Source: Gammaproteobacteria bacterium (lineage in GTDB: Bacteria > Pseudomonadota > Gammaproteobacteria > Eutrophobiales > Eutrophobiaceae). From it: a stretch of DNA of 7,182 nucleotides. A program made the translations under genes and the position numbers. The notes under the pieces are model-generated. The model was given only the letters and a program-made list of their open reading frames with translations. It did no database searches and was not told where the DNA came from. Location: contig JACQHV010000221.1 in assembly GCA_016198885.1 (NCBI GenBank), positions 1 through 7,182 on the forward strand, written 5' to 3'. Position 1 is the first letter of the stretch. Each line of letters opens with the position of its first letter. Positions 1 to 5,912 of the stretch are shown here, piece by piece.

Positions 1-2569
1 CGGCGTCGAAATCGCCATGCCCGTGCTTCCTGACCAACTTCATCAGGGTATTGACGAAATGGCGACCCGGACCCCAGTCTTGCGGTTGCTCCACTACGAT
101 CTCTTCGCAATCACAAAACGTCACCGGCTTAGACCGAAACTCATTCGCCCTTGACAAGCCAGCCCAAAGGCTCCTGGACAACCTGCAACACTTCAGTGAG
201 ATAGCGCTCTCTGAGTCCAGAGAGATGTGTTGATCAGCAGGACCCTCCAAGTCGAGAACACAATTCTCAAGATGATTTGTCCCCGCAAACAGCACGTTTC
301 CAATCGTACAGCCGCTCAATTTAACGTTTGACCAAGTTCCATTGCGTATCGCCAGCTCCGTGAATTCGCAGGCATCCAGTTCGGAATCTCTGAGGATAAT
401 GTCTTCCATCCTGATTTTCGGAAAAGTGCATTCGCGGAGATCCAAGTTCGAAATGACCGGCACAATGCTGTCGAGAATACTAATCTCTAAATCTTCTTGA
501 GGCGCAAAGGTGCGCTTCTGCACCAGCCCGAGAATCCTTTGTCCATTCGCTCGCACCGCCAACGCGAGCGCGATTGAGATCACATAACTTCCGAGTACCT
601 CATCAAAGTCTTTGGCATTCGCAAACAGACCGTCCATCATCTCTGCTGCTTGTACTAAGCCCTCTCTATGCCATAGCGCGAAGTCAAGACAACTTGCAAA
701 TGGCGGACTTGACTCCTCATTGAGCCGCTCAAATATGTGATGTGCTAGGCACCAGTTGATGAACTCCTCTCGCGATTGAACACCTGGACTAGACATAACG
801 GCTTTAAGTTTCTCCAACAATTGCTCAGCGAGGATATAGTCAAAATACGCACGATGCCTTGTTGCGAAGACTAGTTCGGATGGGAGGTCCGGGCGCGTGT
901 CGGCTAAGGTATGCTGAAGGTATGCCCCAGCCAAATCGTCAAGTACAGATTCCTTCAGGGATTTTCTTTCGTCGCCAGGAATCTCATCGTTTAGTTCTGG
1001 CTCCCCCATAACAGCCTTTAGAATAAGCACAAATGCTTGCCGTGCGCTTGTGCCTTGTCTCGCGTTCACCCCGGAGGTGAACGTATACACCCCGTGATGA
1101 AGCTGCCGAAGTCGTGAGTCCGCCGATTCGCGACGCATTACTTTGACTGCTCCATCCCGCGCTGCGAGTCCAACTAAATGTGCCAGAACCTTCTTTTGCC
1201 ATACAGGAGTGAGTGGAGTTAACCAATTTCCAGCCAATTGAGTGCCGAACTTGGACTTCCATGCATCTTTTGCCTTCATGTCTTCCCGTGTCAAGACATG
1301 CTGTACGATCTCACCAAAAATATCCGGAGAGGTAAACCGGAACGAATCAGCATCGTTGATTCGGCGACCACTCGGCAGCTGTGCAATGAAGGCGCAAAAT
1401 GCGTCTAGGAAGAGTGGATGGCCGATCAAAGCGTCTACATTAGTCCCAGGTAGACTCCCTAGCGTATCGTTTGCCTGGTCCTCGAGGCGGTTTGCCCATC
1501 TTGCAGCATCGCCTGCCTGTAAAGACGTTCTTAATTGTATATATCGACGGCGGCCTTGCTGGCTAAAATAGCCGACTGAGAGTTCATCGATGTTCGATGA
1601 CGAGAGGCATTCCCTAACCAGAGGATCAATATTCAAGTAATAGTCCCGCGCGCTCAGTATTCCTCGCCCATGTCGATCTGTGGTGCCCCGGAATTGTGTT
1701 AGGAAATCTCTACTACCTTCGCGTGCTTGCCCTCGAACAAGTTCATCCAGAGCATCGAGGATTGGAACGATAACACCGTATCTTACAAGTGCTCTGATTT
1801 CTGCGATTGGCAGACGGATGCCGGCGCGACTAATCCAAGTCTCCAACGCATCAACGTGCAGCAACGCAGGTAGGTCTGCAAATATTGGAATACCAATGAG
1901 CGGTTCGAGGTTAGCCGCTCTGGTTAGTTTATTTGCTACTCGCTTAAGAAAGAAAGTCTTTCCGATTCCACCGGGTCCATAGATAATCGAGATTCTACCA
2001 TTCGGAATCGTGGGTGATTCGCCGAGGAGACGCGTGCAGGCGGACTTGGCGTCATCAGAGTTCTCGTCCACCGGGGAAAGAGCCGGTGGCGTATAACTCC
2101 TTTCGTTTTCGCTACTCCATTCGTTTCCTACTCGCTTCAATAGTTCAAGTCGCGCAACATCATCAATATTTCCACTCTCATCGTAGAGTCCAAGTCGGTC
2201 AACCCAAATGTGGTGCACACTGGAGACGAAACGGATCGTGAGGCCCTTTTGACTAATGGTCTGGTGCTTATTTGGCCAGGAGTCTGTGAATATTACTGTG
2301 CAGGTAGTTATCCTGTGCTTCTCAGCGGCTGCATACAATCTCTCTTCATATTCCTGGATCCATTTCTTGACAAGATTCCCCCTGCCGTCTGTGACTCTTG
2401 GGAAAATGAGGTAGAGTAGGTTATGCGCGGGCGTCTCCTTCGATGGCACTAGTAAAGATCGAGCTAGGCCACTTTTGTCCCATTCTTGAACAACGTTGGC
2501 CTTCGGCGCAAGTGCACGCATCAAGCTAAAGAACAGATCCGGATCCTTCAGAGTAGTGCACTCGTTCAT
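1..2569 (-). CDS. NACHT/STAND-type NTPase with pentapeptide-like C-terminus (3' end outside window)
   Basis: The frame is open from an ATG at 2569 to the left edge (856 codons visible, no stop). The ATG is the only start codon in frame after an upstream TAA (2600-2602), with GAGGA about 10 nt before it. Residues 1-180 form an N-terminal domain I cannot assign. Residues 191-400 are the ATPase core: Walker A GPGGIGKT (198-205), Walker B VIVPILDALDEL (266-277), a sensor-like ILSARDYY (304-311) and GHPLFL (383-388). FATRHRAYFDYILAEQLL (568-585) matches the helical motif that follows NACHT domains. Residues 705-825 contain pentapeptide-like stretches (NLDLRECTF, FTELAIRNGTW, NVKLSGCTIGNVLFAG). The remaining C-terminus (RHFVNTLMKLVRKHGHGDF) is cut by the window. 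Bacterial NACHT proteins are known anti-phage sensors that act through an N-terminal effector; that role here is inferred from architecture. A non-defence STAND regulator is the alternative. Confidence 0.85.
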   Translation of the reverse strand, partial: MNECTTLKDPDLFFSLMRALAPKANVVQEWDKSGLARSLLVPSKETPAHNLLYLIFPRVTDGRGNLVKKWIQEYEERLYAAAEKHRITTCTVIFTDSWPNKHQTISQKGLTIRFVSSVHHIWVDRLGLYDESGNIDDVARLELLKRVGNEWSSENERSYTPPALSPVDENSDDAKSACTRLLGESPTIPNGRISIIYGPGGIGKTFFLKRVANKLTRAANLEPLIGIPIFADLPALLHVDALETWISRAGIRLPIAEIRALVRYGVIVPILDALDELVRGQAREGSRDFLTQFRGTTDRHGRGILSARDYYLNIDPLVRECLSSSNIDELSVGYFSQQGRRRYIQLRTSLQAGDAARWANRLEDQANDTLGSLPGTNVDALIGHPLFLDAFCAFIAQLPSGRRINDADSFRFTSPDIFGEIVQHVLTREDMKAKDAWKSKFGTQLAGNWLTPLTPVWQKKVLAHLVGLAARDGAVKVMRRESADSRLRQLHHGVYTFTSGVNARQGTSARQAFVLILKAVMGEPELNDEIPGDERKSLKESVLDDLAGAYLQHTLADTRPDLPSELVFATRHRAYFDYILAEQLLEKLKAVMSSPGVQSREEFINWCLAHHIFERLNEESSPPFASCLDFALWHREGLVQAAEMMDGLFANAKDFDEVLGSYVISIALALAVRANGQRILGLVQKRTFAPQEDLEISILDSIVPVISNLDLRECTFPKIRMEDIILRDSELDACEFTELAIRNGTWSNVKLSGCTIGNVLFAGTNHLENCVLDLEGPADQHISLDSESAISLKCCRLSRSLWAGLSRANEFRSKPVTFCDCEEIVVEQPQDWGPGRHFVNTLMKLVRKHGHGDFDA

Positions 2570-2628
2570 TCGATTCGATTCCTCGAAGGTGTGCCATGCT
2601 TAGTTGGAAATTAAACGGCTCCAACGCC

Positions 2629-2664
2629 TGTGGTTTGATGAAGTTATCAGTGACATCAACCACA
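2629..2664 (+). repeat. Hairpin upstream of the transposase ribosome binding site
   Basis: TGTGGTTTGATG (2629-2640) pairs with CATCAACCACA (2654-2664) apart from one bulged T, leaving a 13-nt loop. The hairpin ends 6 nt before the transposase Shine-Dalgarno sequence. Such leader hairpins in insertion sequences can limit translation of transcripts entering from outside; that role is inferred. It could instead be a subterminal repeat bound by the transposase. Confidence 0.5.
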
Positions 2665-2670
2665 ACAGCA

Positions 2671-2677
2671 GGAGGAG
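2671..2677 (+). promoter_or_regulatory. Ribosome binding site of the transposase remnant
   Basis: GGAGGAG lies 6 nt before the ATG at 2684. It is a near-consensus Shine-Dalgarno sequence and supports 2684 as the original start of the transposase gene, and of the chimeric ORF now occupying the site. Confidence 0.7.
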
Positions 2678-2683
2678 CTGCTC

Positions 2684-3085
2684 ATGGCAAGTGTGCTACG
2701 TACGGTCAAAGACTGCAAGAAGTTGAAGCGTCTGGGCGAAGTACAGATCGTGGGCCGCCAGGACTATGCAGGGTTCGCGTTGGACGCGAAAGTGGAGCTG
2801 ATCCGGAGTCTGGTGCCGCTGGGTCTGATGCATGTGCAGGAACTGCTGGACGACGAGGTCTGGGCCTTGGCCGGCGCGCGCTATGCGCGCCGAGATGGGT
2901 GCGCGGGTATGCGCCACGGCAGCAATCCGGACTCGGTGCGTTTGGCGGGTCAGCGGGTGCGGGGCGCCCAGGGCGAGATCCCACTGCGCAGCTATGCGGC
3001 CCTGCAAGGACCTGGCGCGGAGGATGAGAAGTTGCTGCGGCGGGTGCTCTACGGGATCTCGTGCCGCAATTACAAGGCAGCGGCC
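2684..3085 (+). pseudogene. IS256-family (mutator-type) transposase, N-terminal remnant
   Basis: About 134 residues resemble the N-terminal part of a branch of IS256-family transposases. Recognised pieces are IVGRQDYAGFALDAK (22-36), PLGLMHVQELLDDEVWALAG (45-64), GSNPDSVRLAGQRV (79-92), EIPLRSYAALQGPGAEDEKL (98-117) and LRRVLYGISCRNYKAA (118-133). The whole DDE catalytic domain that should follow is absent, so the fragment cannot transpose. The conserved arginine-rich stretch usually seen between GQ(R/K)V and E(I/V)PL seems shortened (RVRGAQGE), suggesting a second small deletion. The DNA is much richer in G+C than either neighbour, consistent with foreign origin. Reading continues in frame into an unrelated fragment at about 3086. 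The family call is from memory of its motifs, not a search. Confidence 0.7.
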
Positions 3086-3403
3086 GTTTCCTGCTTGGTG
3101 ATCCCGGATGGATGTATTGGCCTGCCGACACTTGCTGCTCTGGAACAGGGGATTCCCGTAATTGCCGTGCGGGGAAACACCAACATCATGAAAAATGATC
3201 TGGCAACGCTGCCGTGGGCAAGAAACCAGCCGGATATGGTGGAGAATTATCTGGAAGCACTGGGAATAATGGCTGCGCTGAAAAGCGGCGTGGCCATCGA
3301 TACGCTCAACCGGCTGCTAGCTAATGCGCAAAATAGCGAAAATCCATTTGTGTCTTCCGATGTACGGCGAGATGCAACAAAGCGAGACTCAGCTGCGAGA
3401 TAA
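3086..3403 (+). pseudogene. DUF3326-like protein, C-terminal remnant fused in frame to the transposase
   Basis: Residues 135-239 of the fused ORF change character to SCLVIPDGCIGLPTLAALEQ, GIPVIAVRGNTNIMKNDLAT and VENYLEALGIMAALKSGV. This matches my recollection of the C-terminal half of DUF3326 proteins, a family of unknown function known from cyanobacteria and some proteobacteria. The N-terminal part that normally precedes it (family length roughly 350 residues) is missing and replaced by transposase sequence. Base composition falls at the same point. The last 20 or so residues (SSDVRRDATKRDSAAR) look unconserved. The fragment is probably non-functional, although the fused ORF has a good ribosome binding site and could be translated. 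Confidence 0.5.
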
Positions 3404-3538
3404 GTGTTTAACAACAGGCTTCACCGAGTTTGCGTCCTCTCATTTTTTTGCTATACCCCCCTGATCTAATTTCGCGGGTACATATACGCAATTAACCTGA
3501 CGCTGTTTATGATGGCGTTGTAGAGTTTTGCTTACCCC
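3404..3538. other. Intergenic stretch, no gene seen
   Basis: I find no coding frame with gene-like features, no RNA gene and no clear terminator after the chimeric ORF. At its right edge starts an inverted repeat, GCTTACC (3530-3536) with GGTAAGC (3558-3564). A left boundary of the integrative module could fall here or in the following 350 bp. Confidence 0.4.
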
Positions 3539-3784
3539 CTATCCCCTTGCCATCCGTGGTAAGCCCCAAAAGTCTCCAGCAACCGCGGTATGGACAACAG
3601 AGAATGTCATTACGGTAATGACATTCCGATGGATAGAGCCAGCGTCTCTCTTTGTCTTCATTCCCTGTCCCTTCGCAAAACCGAGAAGCGCCTCCGCCTC
3701 TTTCAGGTTCTCAGAAATGATCTTGAACAGGTTTCACGCTTGCTCATTTTGCAGTTTATTTAAGTGTTGATTGAGATTATTCAT
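3539..3784 (-). pseudogene. Possible decayed small ORF with in-frame TGA
   Basis: An ATG at 3784, preceded by AGG eight nt upstream, opens MNNLNQHLNKLQNEQA and then meets TGA (3734-3736). The same frame continues for 64 sense codons to a TAG at 3539-3541, including NLFKIISENLKEAEALLGFA and KGQGMKTKRDAGSIHRN. Before the palindrome the peptide looks like amphipathic helices of a real small protein; after it the sequence looks arbitrary. It lies downstream of, and in the same direction as, the minus-strand operon ending at 3877. A nonsense mutation (for example TGG to TGA) plus a replaced 3' end would explain it. I recognise no family, and it could be chance. Confidence 0.3.
3602..3626. repeat. 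Perfect 25-bp palindrome (12-bp arms, single central base)
   Basis: GAATGTCATTAC (3602-3613) is followed by one G and then its exact reverse complement GTAATGACATTC (3615-3626). The symmetry ends at the flanking bases. It is not followed by a T-run, so it is not a standard intrinsic terminator. It could be an operator, a dispersed extragenic palindrome or the end of a miniature element; the sequence alone does not decide. Confidence 0.75.
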
Positions 3785-3890
3785 ACTATTACCTATACCT
3801 ATCTCCAATACCTTATACTTGATCCTATATACCTTTTCCCTGTATACCTTATCCCACCTTACCACCCATACCAGTATTACCACCCTACCT
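3785..3890. repeat. TACC-rich degenerate repeat tract
   Basis: The tract holds nine TACC copies, beginning at 3790, 3796, 3809, 3830, 3845, 3860, 3869, 3878 and 3886, several in the longer form TATACCTTAT. Spacing is irregular (6 to 21 bp), so it is not a classical iteron array. It overlaps the last codons of the minus-strand gene ending at 3877. TACCTATAC (3790-3798) recurs once beyond the integrase at 7071-7079, which suggests integrase arm sites. Simple low-complexity sequence is the alternative. Confidence 0.4.
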
Positions 3891-4305
3891 GGGGGTGATT
3901 AATGTCGATTACGATCGCAGTAGATTTGCTTTCGTCGTTTTTACCGGCACGTTGTTCAACTTCGATTTCAAAAATTTTGCCGAGGAACAACTCCACTGGA
4001 TCAATTTCAACGATCTCATTGCCATTTCCGGTGTGTTCCGGAAATAATTTTTTAATGAGGCTGAAAAACTTTGAGTTCGGGCCAAACTCGGATCCTGTTT
4101 CCTTTGCGAGCTCTTTTGATCGTTTCGGGAGAAATGCGCGCGCCCGTGATCCTGTATGCGGTCCCTCTATGACTGTGAAATACAGGCACGCCTTTTCGTT
4201 GTTCATGAATGTCCAGTTCAGATCGACCTTCGTACATTTGGCAAGGTGATTTCCTGTTGGTGTTTCCTCGAAGGTTTTCCCGCCCATCCTGATCTTATTT
4301 GTCAT
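3877..4305 (-). CDS. Hypothetical protein of the integrative module (142 aa)
   Basis: I do not recognise the family with confidence. The start is taken as the ATG at 4305; a TTG at 4317 would add four residues. The protein opens with MTNKIRMGGKTFEETPTGNH, followed by alternating beta-like stretches (LYFTVIEGPHTGSRARAFLP; KIFEIEVEQRAG; STAIVIDINHP) around a short helix (KFFSLIKKLF). The layout recalls small OB-fold-like or DUF669-like proteins of phages and mobile elements, but that is only resemblance. No signal peptide or membrane segment is visible. Its start overlaps the end of the zinc-finger gene before it by 11 nt, so the two are probably translationally coupled. It is the last intact gene of a three-gene minus-strand operon headed by an excisionase-type HTH protein. 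Confidence 0.7.
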   Translation of the reverse strand: MTNKIRMGGKTFEETPTGNHLAKCTKVDLNWTFMNNEKACLYFTVIEGPHTGSRARAFLPKRSKELAKETGSEFGPNSKFFSLIKKLFPEHTGNGNEIVEIDPVELFLGKIFEIEVEQRAGKNDESKSTAIVIDINHPQVGW

Positions 4306-4636
4306 GACCGCTACCAACTGAAATTGGCGCGGCTTGTAATTGTGTGCTAATATTATCCGCGCTATTAAGTTTTTCGGTTTCTAATTCAGCCCCCGGCATT
4401 GTCGAAGTGTCCGGGGTTTTGTTTTTACGGCTAACAATTCTTTCGATCATGACCTCACTGCTCATGCCAGTATCGTCGAATACCTGAACGATCTTTGAGA
4501 AAAGATCATTGAGTTGTTCAGGTTGAGGTCGAGATCGGTGATATAGATTTTTGCAGGGCTTATCAGGACAAAACTTCGCATGTGGTTTTCGCGCCGTGAA
4601 GCTCTCGCCGCAGTGAAGGCAGATGACTGTATACAT
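4295..4636 (-). CDS. Small zinc-finger protein (113 aa)
   Basis: The preferred start is the ATG at 4636, giving MYTVICLHCGESF. An upstream ATG at 4723 would overlap the HTH gene by 71 nt and add 29 low-complexity residues. The N-terminal 33 residues contain C6-x2-C9-x13-C23-x4-C28 followed by KNLYHRSR, a zinc-binding module with the layout CxxCGxxF...FC...C..xYxxxR. The remainder (QLNDLFSKIVQVFDDTGMSS, then a Ser/Thr/Glu-rich tail) is probably helical then disordered. The gene starts 16 nt after the HTH gene and overlaps the next gene by 11 nt, so the three are one operon. The finger resembles the one in the divergent protein at 5022-5912, suggesting related DNA- or protein-binding roles. The exact function is unknown. 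Confidence 0.7.
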   Translation of the reverse strand: MYTVICLHCGESFTARKPHAKFCPDKPCKNLYHRSRPQPEQLNDLFSKIVQVFDDTGMSSEVMIERIVSRKNKTPDTSTMPGAELETEKLNSADNISTQLQAAPISVGSGHDK

Positions 4637-4642
4637 ATCAGC

Positions 4643-4662
4643 GTTTAACCCGTTAAACGGGT
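4643..4662. repeat. Two interleaved palindromes at the HTH / zinc-finger gene junction
   Basis: GTTTAAC-CC-GTTAAAC (4643-4658) and ACCCGTT-A-AACGGGT (4648-4662) are perfect inverted repeats that share bases, so the site can fold two ways. It covers the HTH gene's TAA (4653-4655) and ends 7 nt before the next start. It could be an internal operator or an RNA structure that tunes translation of the second gene; either role is inference. Confidence 0.45.
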
Positions 4663-4871
4663 GTTTTAACTGATTCTGACGGTTGTTTTGGACCACCAAC
4701 GACCGTTGACAGCTTTGCTTCAAGTGCTGCTTTTGGAATCAACCAGCGTTTGCCTATACGAATGGCTGGGATCTCGCCTGATTTCACTGCCTCGTATGCA
4801 AGCCCACGGCTGATACCTAGGGCTTTGGCCAAAGCATTCACACTAACAGTCAATTGTTCGCTTGACTTCAT
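4653..4871 (-). CDS. Excisionase-family helix-turn-helix DNA-binding protein (72 aa)
   Basis: Residues 7-55 form a typical MerR-like winged helix of the HTH_17/excisionase family: SVNALAKALGISRGLAYEAV (10-29), then KSGEIPAIRIGKRWLIPKAA, ending in LEAKL. The length (72 residues) fits recombination directionality factors and small element-encoded repressors. The ATG at 4871 is preceded by AGAGAGG about 8 nt upstream. It is first in a minus-strand operon and faces the zinc-finger/integrase pair across 150 bp, a usual position for a factor that both controls integrase expression and directs excision. It probably binds the TGACG boxes just upstream of its own gene. Excisionase activity as opposed to pure regulation cannot be told from sequence. 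Confidence 0.85.
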   Translation of the reverse strand: MKSSEQLTVSVNALAKALGISRGLAYEAVKSGEIPAIRIGKRWLIPKAALEAKLSTVVGGPKQPSESVKTPV

Positions 4872-5021
4872 TTTTAATACCTCTCTATAATGACGAGTAT
4901 TTTATAAATACGTCAGTTTATGACGATTATTTATCATAGTGCGCCATGCCAAAGATTTACAGGAAATAAGTGATTTTTGTGAAAATGTGTCAGAAAGGCG
5001 TCAGAGAAACCGGGGCATAAC
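4872..5021. promoter_or_regulatory. Divergent promoter region between HTH operon and integrase operon
   Basis: This A+T-rich spacer must hold promoters for both directions. On the plus strand a weak candidate is TTTACA (4956-4961) followed 18 nt later by TGAAAA. On the minus strand CTGACG and CATTAT are spaced 18 bp, and TATAAAAT is an alternative -10; none is strong. Near the plus-strand gene, GTCAGAAA (4989-4996) and GTCAGAGAAA (5000-5009) form a direct repeat offset by 11 bp. The start at 5022 has only GGGG as a possible ribosome binding site. Confidence 0.5.
4889..4935. promoter_or_regulatory. Cluster of three TGACG-type operator boxes
   Basis: ATGACGAGTATTTTAT (from 4890) and ATGACGATTATTTAT (from 4920) are near-identical direct copies whose first bases are exactly 30 bp apart. 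Between them an inverted copy reads TGACGTATTTATA on the minus strand (ending at 4915 on the plus strand). Thirty bp is close to three helical turns, so all copies would lie on related faces of the DNA. This is the expected form of a multi-site operator for the adjacent HTH protein. Confidence 0.6.
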
Positions 5022-5912
5022 ATGACTTCCGATCTCATATATTTTAATTGGCATGTACCAAAAAATCGGCACAAATGGATCAATGGATTGTCCATCGATT
5101 TAAAAACGGGCGAACTTGGGAAACAGGAATTTTACTTGGCACCAGAACCGGGCGGCCATCGACGATATATGCCATTATCCGAATACCCCGGCCTTTATAA
5201 GGACTTCGCTGTATTAACAACTGATCAAAAACAAATAATGGATTTTGCAAACAAGTATGGTCTGCTCGGCGGGAATCTCAGGGAAATGATTATCATGAAA
5301 GAGAAACGGTCCCGTTATATTGGTGAATCATTCAATAAATGGAAGATGCAAATAATCAGATTAAAAGAAGCCGTTCTTTTGCATGACATGATACGAAATA
5401 ATAATATTAAGGGACTATCCGACCTGATCGCCTGGGGTGATTCGTGTATCAAATATAAATCAAAGCTAAATATCAAACGTAACCTAAAAAAGTTAAAAAA
5501 AACAGAAACTATTCCAATTTACGAACAACTGATTGCATCGCGCCCTCCGGGCGTCGAGCATCATTCATATTTGTTTAGCTTAATTCCACATGGTGATGTA
5601 TTAGCGCCAGCAAAGATATATCTACAGACAATAGTCAACCAGCAACTATCATCAGAAACATCAGCACGAATAATTCTCTCCCCTGACTTTCAGGAATCTA
5701 AATTGCGCATAGAACCAAACAGCCTGCTTGGTGCGATTTGGTTGCAGTTTGCAAGAGTGATTAACGGACAAAAGGAGCCGATTCGATGTATATGTAACAC
5801 ATGGTTCATCCCTAAACGCCCCGATCAAACTCACTGCATGAGAAAATGTAGACAGCGTGCATATGAGAACAGAAAAGTCAACCGAGGTAAAAGTCATGAA
5901 AGGTCATATTAG
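5022..5912 (+). CDS. Integrase-associated zinc-finger protein of unknown function (296 aa)
   Basis: The protein has an N-terminal block containing SEYPGLYKDFAVLTTDQKQI and MDFANKYGLLGG (53-84), a pattern (LYxxFAxL...FAxxYGxLG) I associate with uncharacterised proteins next to integrases in integrative elements. A lysine-rich middle (KRNLKKLKKTE, 152-162) follows. The C-terminus is a zinc finger, C256-x-C258-NTWF...DQTHC272-MRK-C276-RQRAYENRK. The first knuckle reads CxC, where relatives usually have CxxC, so one spacer residue is missing. No membrane segment or signal peptide is seen. The gene overlaps the integrase start by 17 nt, so the two are co-transcribed and probably coupled. It may bind DNA or assist recombination; no enzymatic motif is visible. 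Confidence 0.8.
   Translation: MTSDLIYFNWHVPKNRHKWINGLSIDLKTGELGKQEFYLAPEPGGHRRYMPLSEYPGLYKDFAVLTTDQKQIMDFANKYGLLGGNLREMIIMKEKRSRYIGESFNKWKMQIIRLKEAVLLHDMIRNNNIKGLSDLIAWGDSCIKYKSKLNIKRNLKKLKKTETIPIYEQLIASRPPGVEHHSYLFSLIPHGDVLAPAKIYLQTIVNQQLSSETSARIILSPDFQESKLRIEPNSLLGAIWLQFARVINGQKEPIRCICNTWFIPKRPDQTHCMRKCRQRAYENRKVNRGKSHERSY
5884..5887 (+). promoter_or_regulatory. Ribosome binding site fixing the integrase start
   Basis: GAGG lies 8 nt before the ATG at 5896, whereas the ATG at 5857 has no comparable site. The protein from 5896 begins MKGHIRKRGKKW, the usual beginning of an arm-binding integrase domain. Confidence 0.6.

Larger units (their letters stand above)
2570..2683. promoter_or_regulatory. 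Divergent intergenic region; probable remnant of the IS left end
   Basis: This stretch separates the minus-strand NTPase start from the plus-strand transposase remnant. It must hold the NTPase promoter, but I see no convincing -35/-10 pair. It contains two inverted repeats, GTTGGA/TCCAAC (2603-2608 and 2620-2625) and a longer hairpin listed separately. By position the left terminus of the insertion sequence should lie here. The right end is missing, so neither the terminal inverted repeat nor a target duplication can be confirmed. Confidence 0.4.

Noticed and set aside
984..1571. Short ORFs on both strands inside the NTPase gene (984-1262 minus in another frame, 1242-1571 plus)
   Set aside because: They lie within the continuous 856-codon NTPase frame and have no domain signature or convincing ribosome binding site.
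2596..3131. Overlapping plus and minus ORFs in the GC-rich segment
   Set aside because: High GC content leaves extra open frames. Only the 2684 frame shows transposase motifs and has a Shine-Dalgarno sequence; the others are Arg/Pro/Ala-rich artefacts.
3528..3770. 80-codon plus-strand ORF
   Set aside because: It reads through the palindrome and the antisense of the possible decayed ORF, and has no ribosome binding site or recognisable content.
3790..3890. CRISPR array or replication iterons in the TACC-rich tract
   Set aside because: The repeat is only 4-10 bp and spacing varies from 6 to 21 bp with no uniform spacers; no replication initiator or Cas gene is present.
3902..4249. 115-codon plus-strand ORF
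   Set aside because: It is antisense to the 142-aa gene, whose frame fits the operon with an 11-nt overlap to its neighbour.
5857..5895. Upstream integrase start at 5857
   Set aside because: It would add 13 residues unlike arm-binding domains and has no ribosome binding site; the ATG at 5896 has GAGG at proper spacing.
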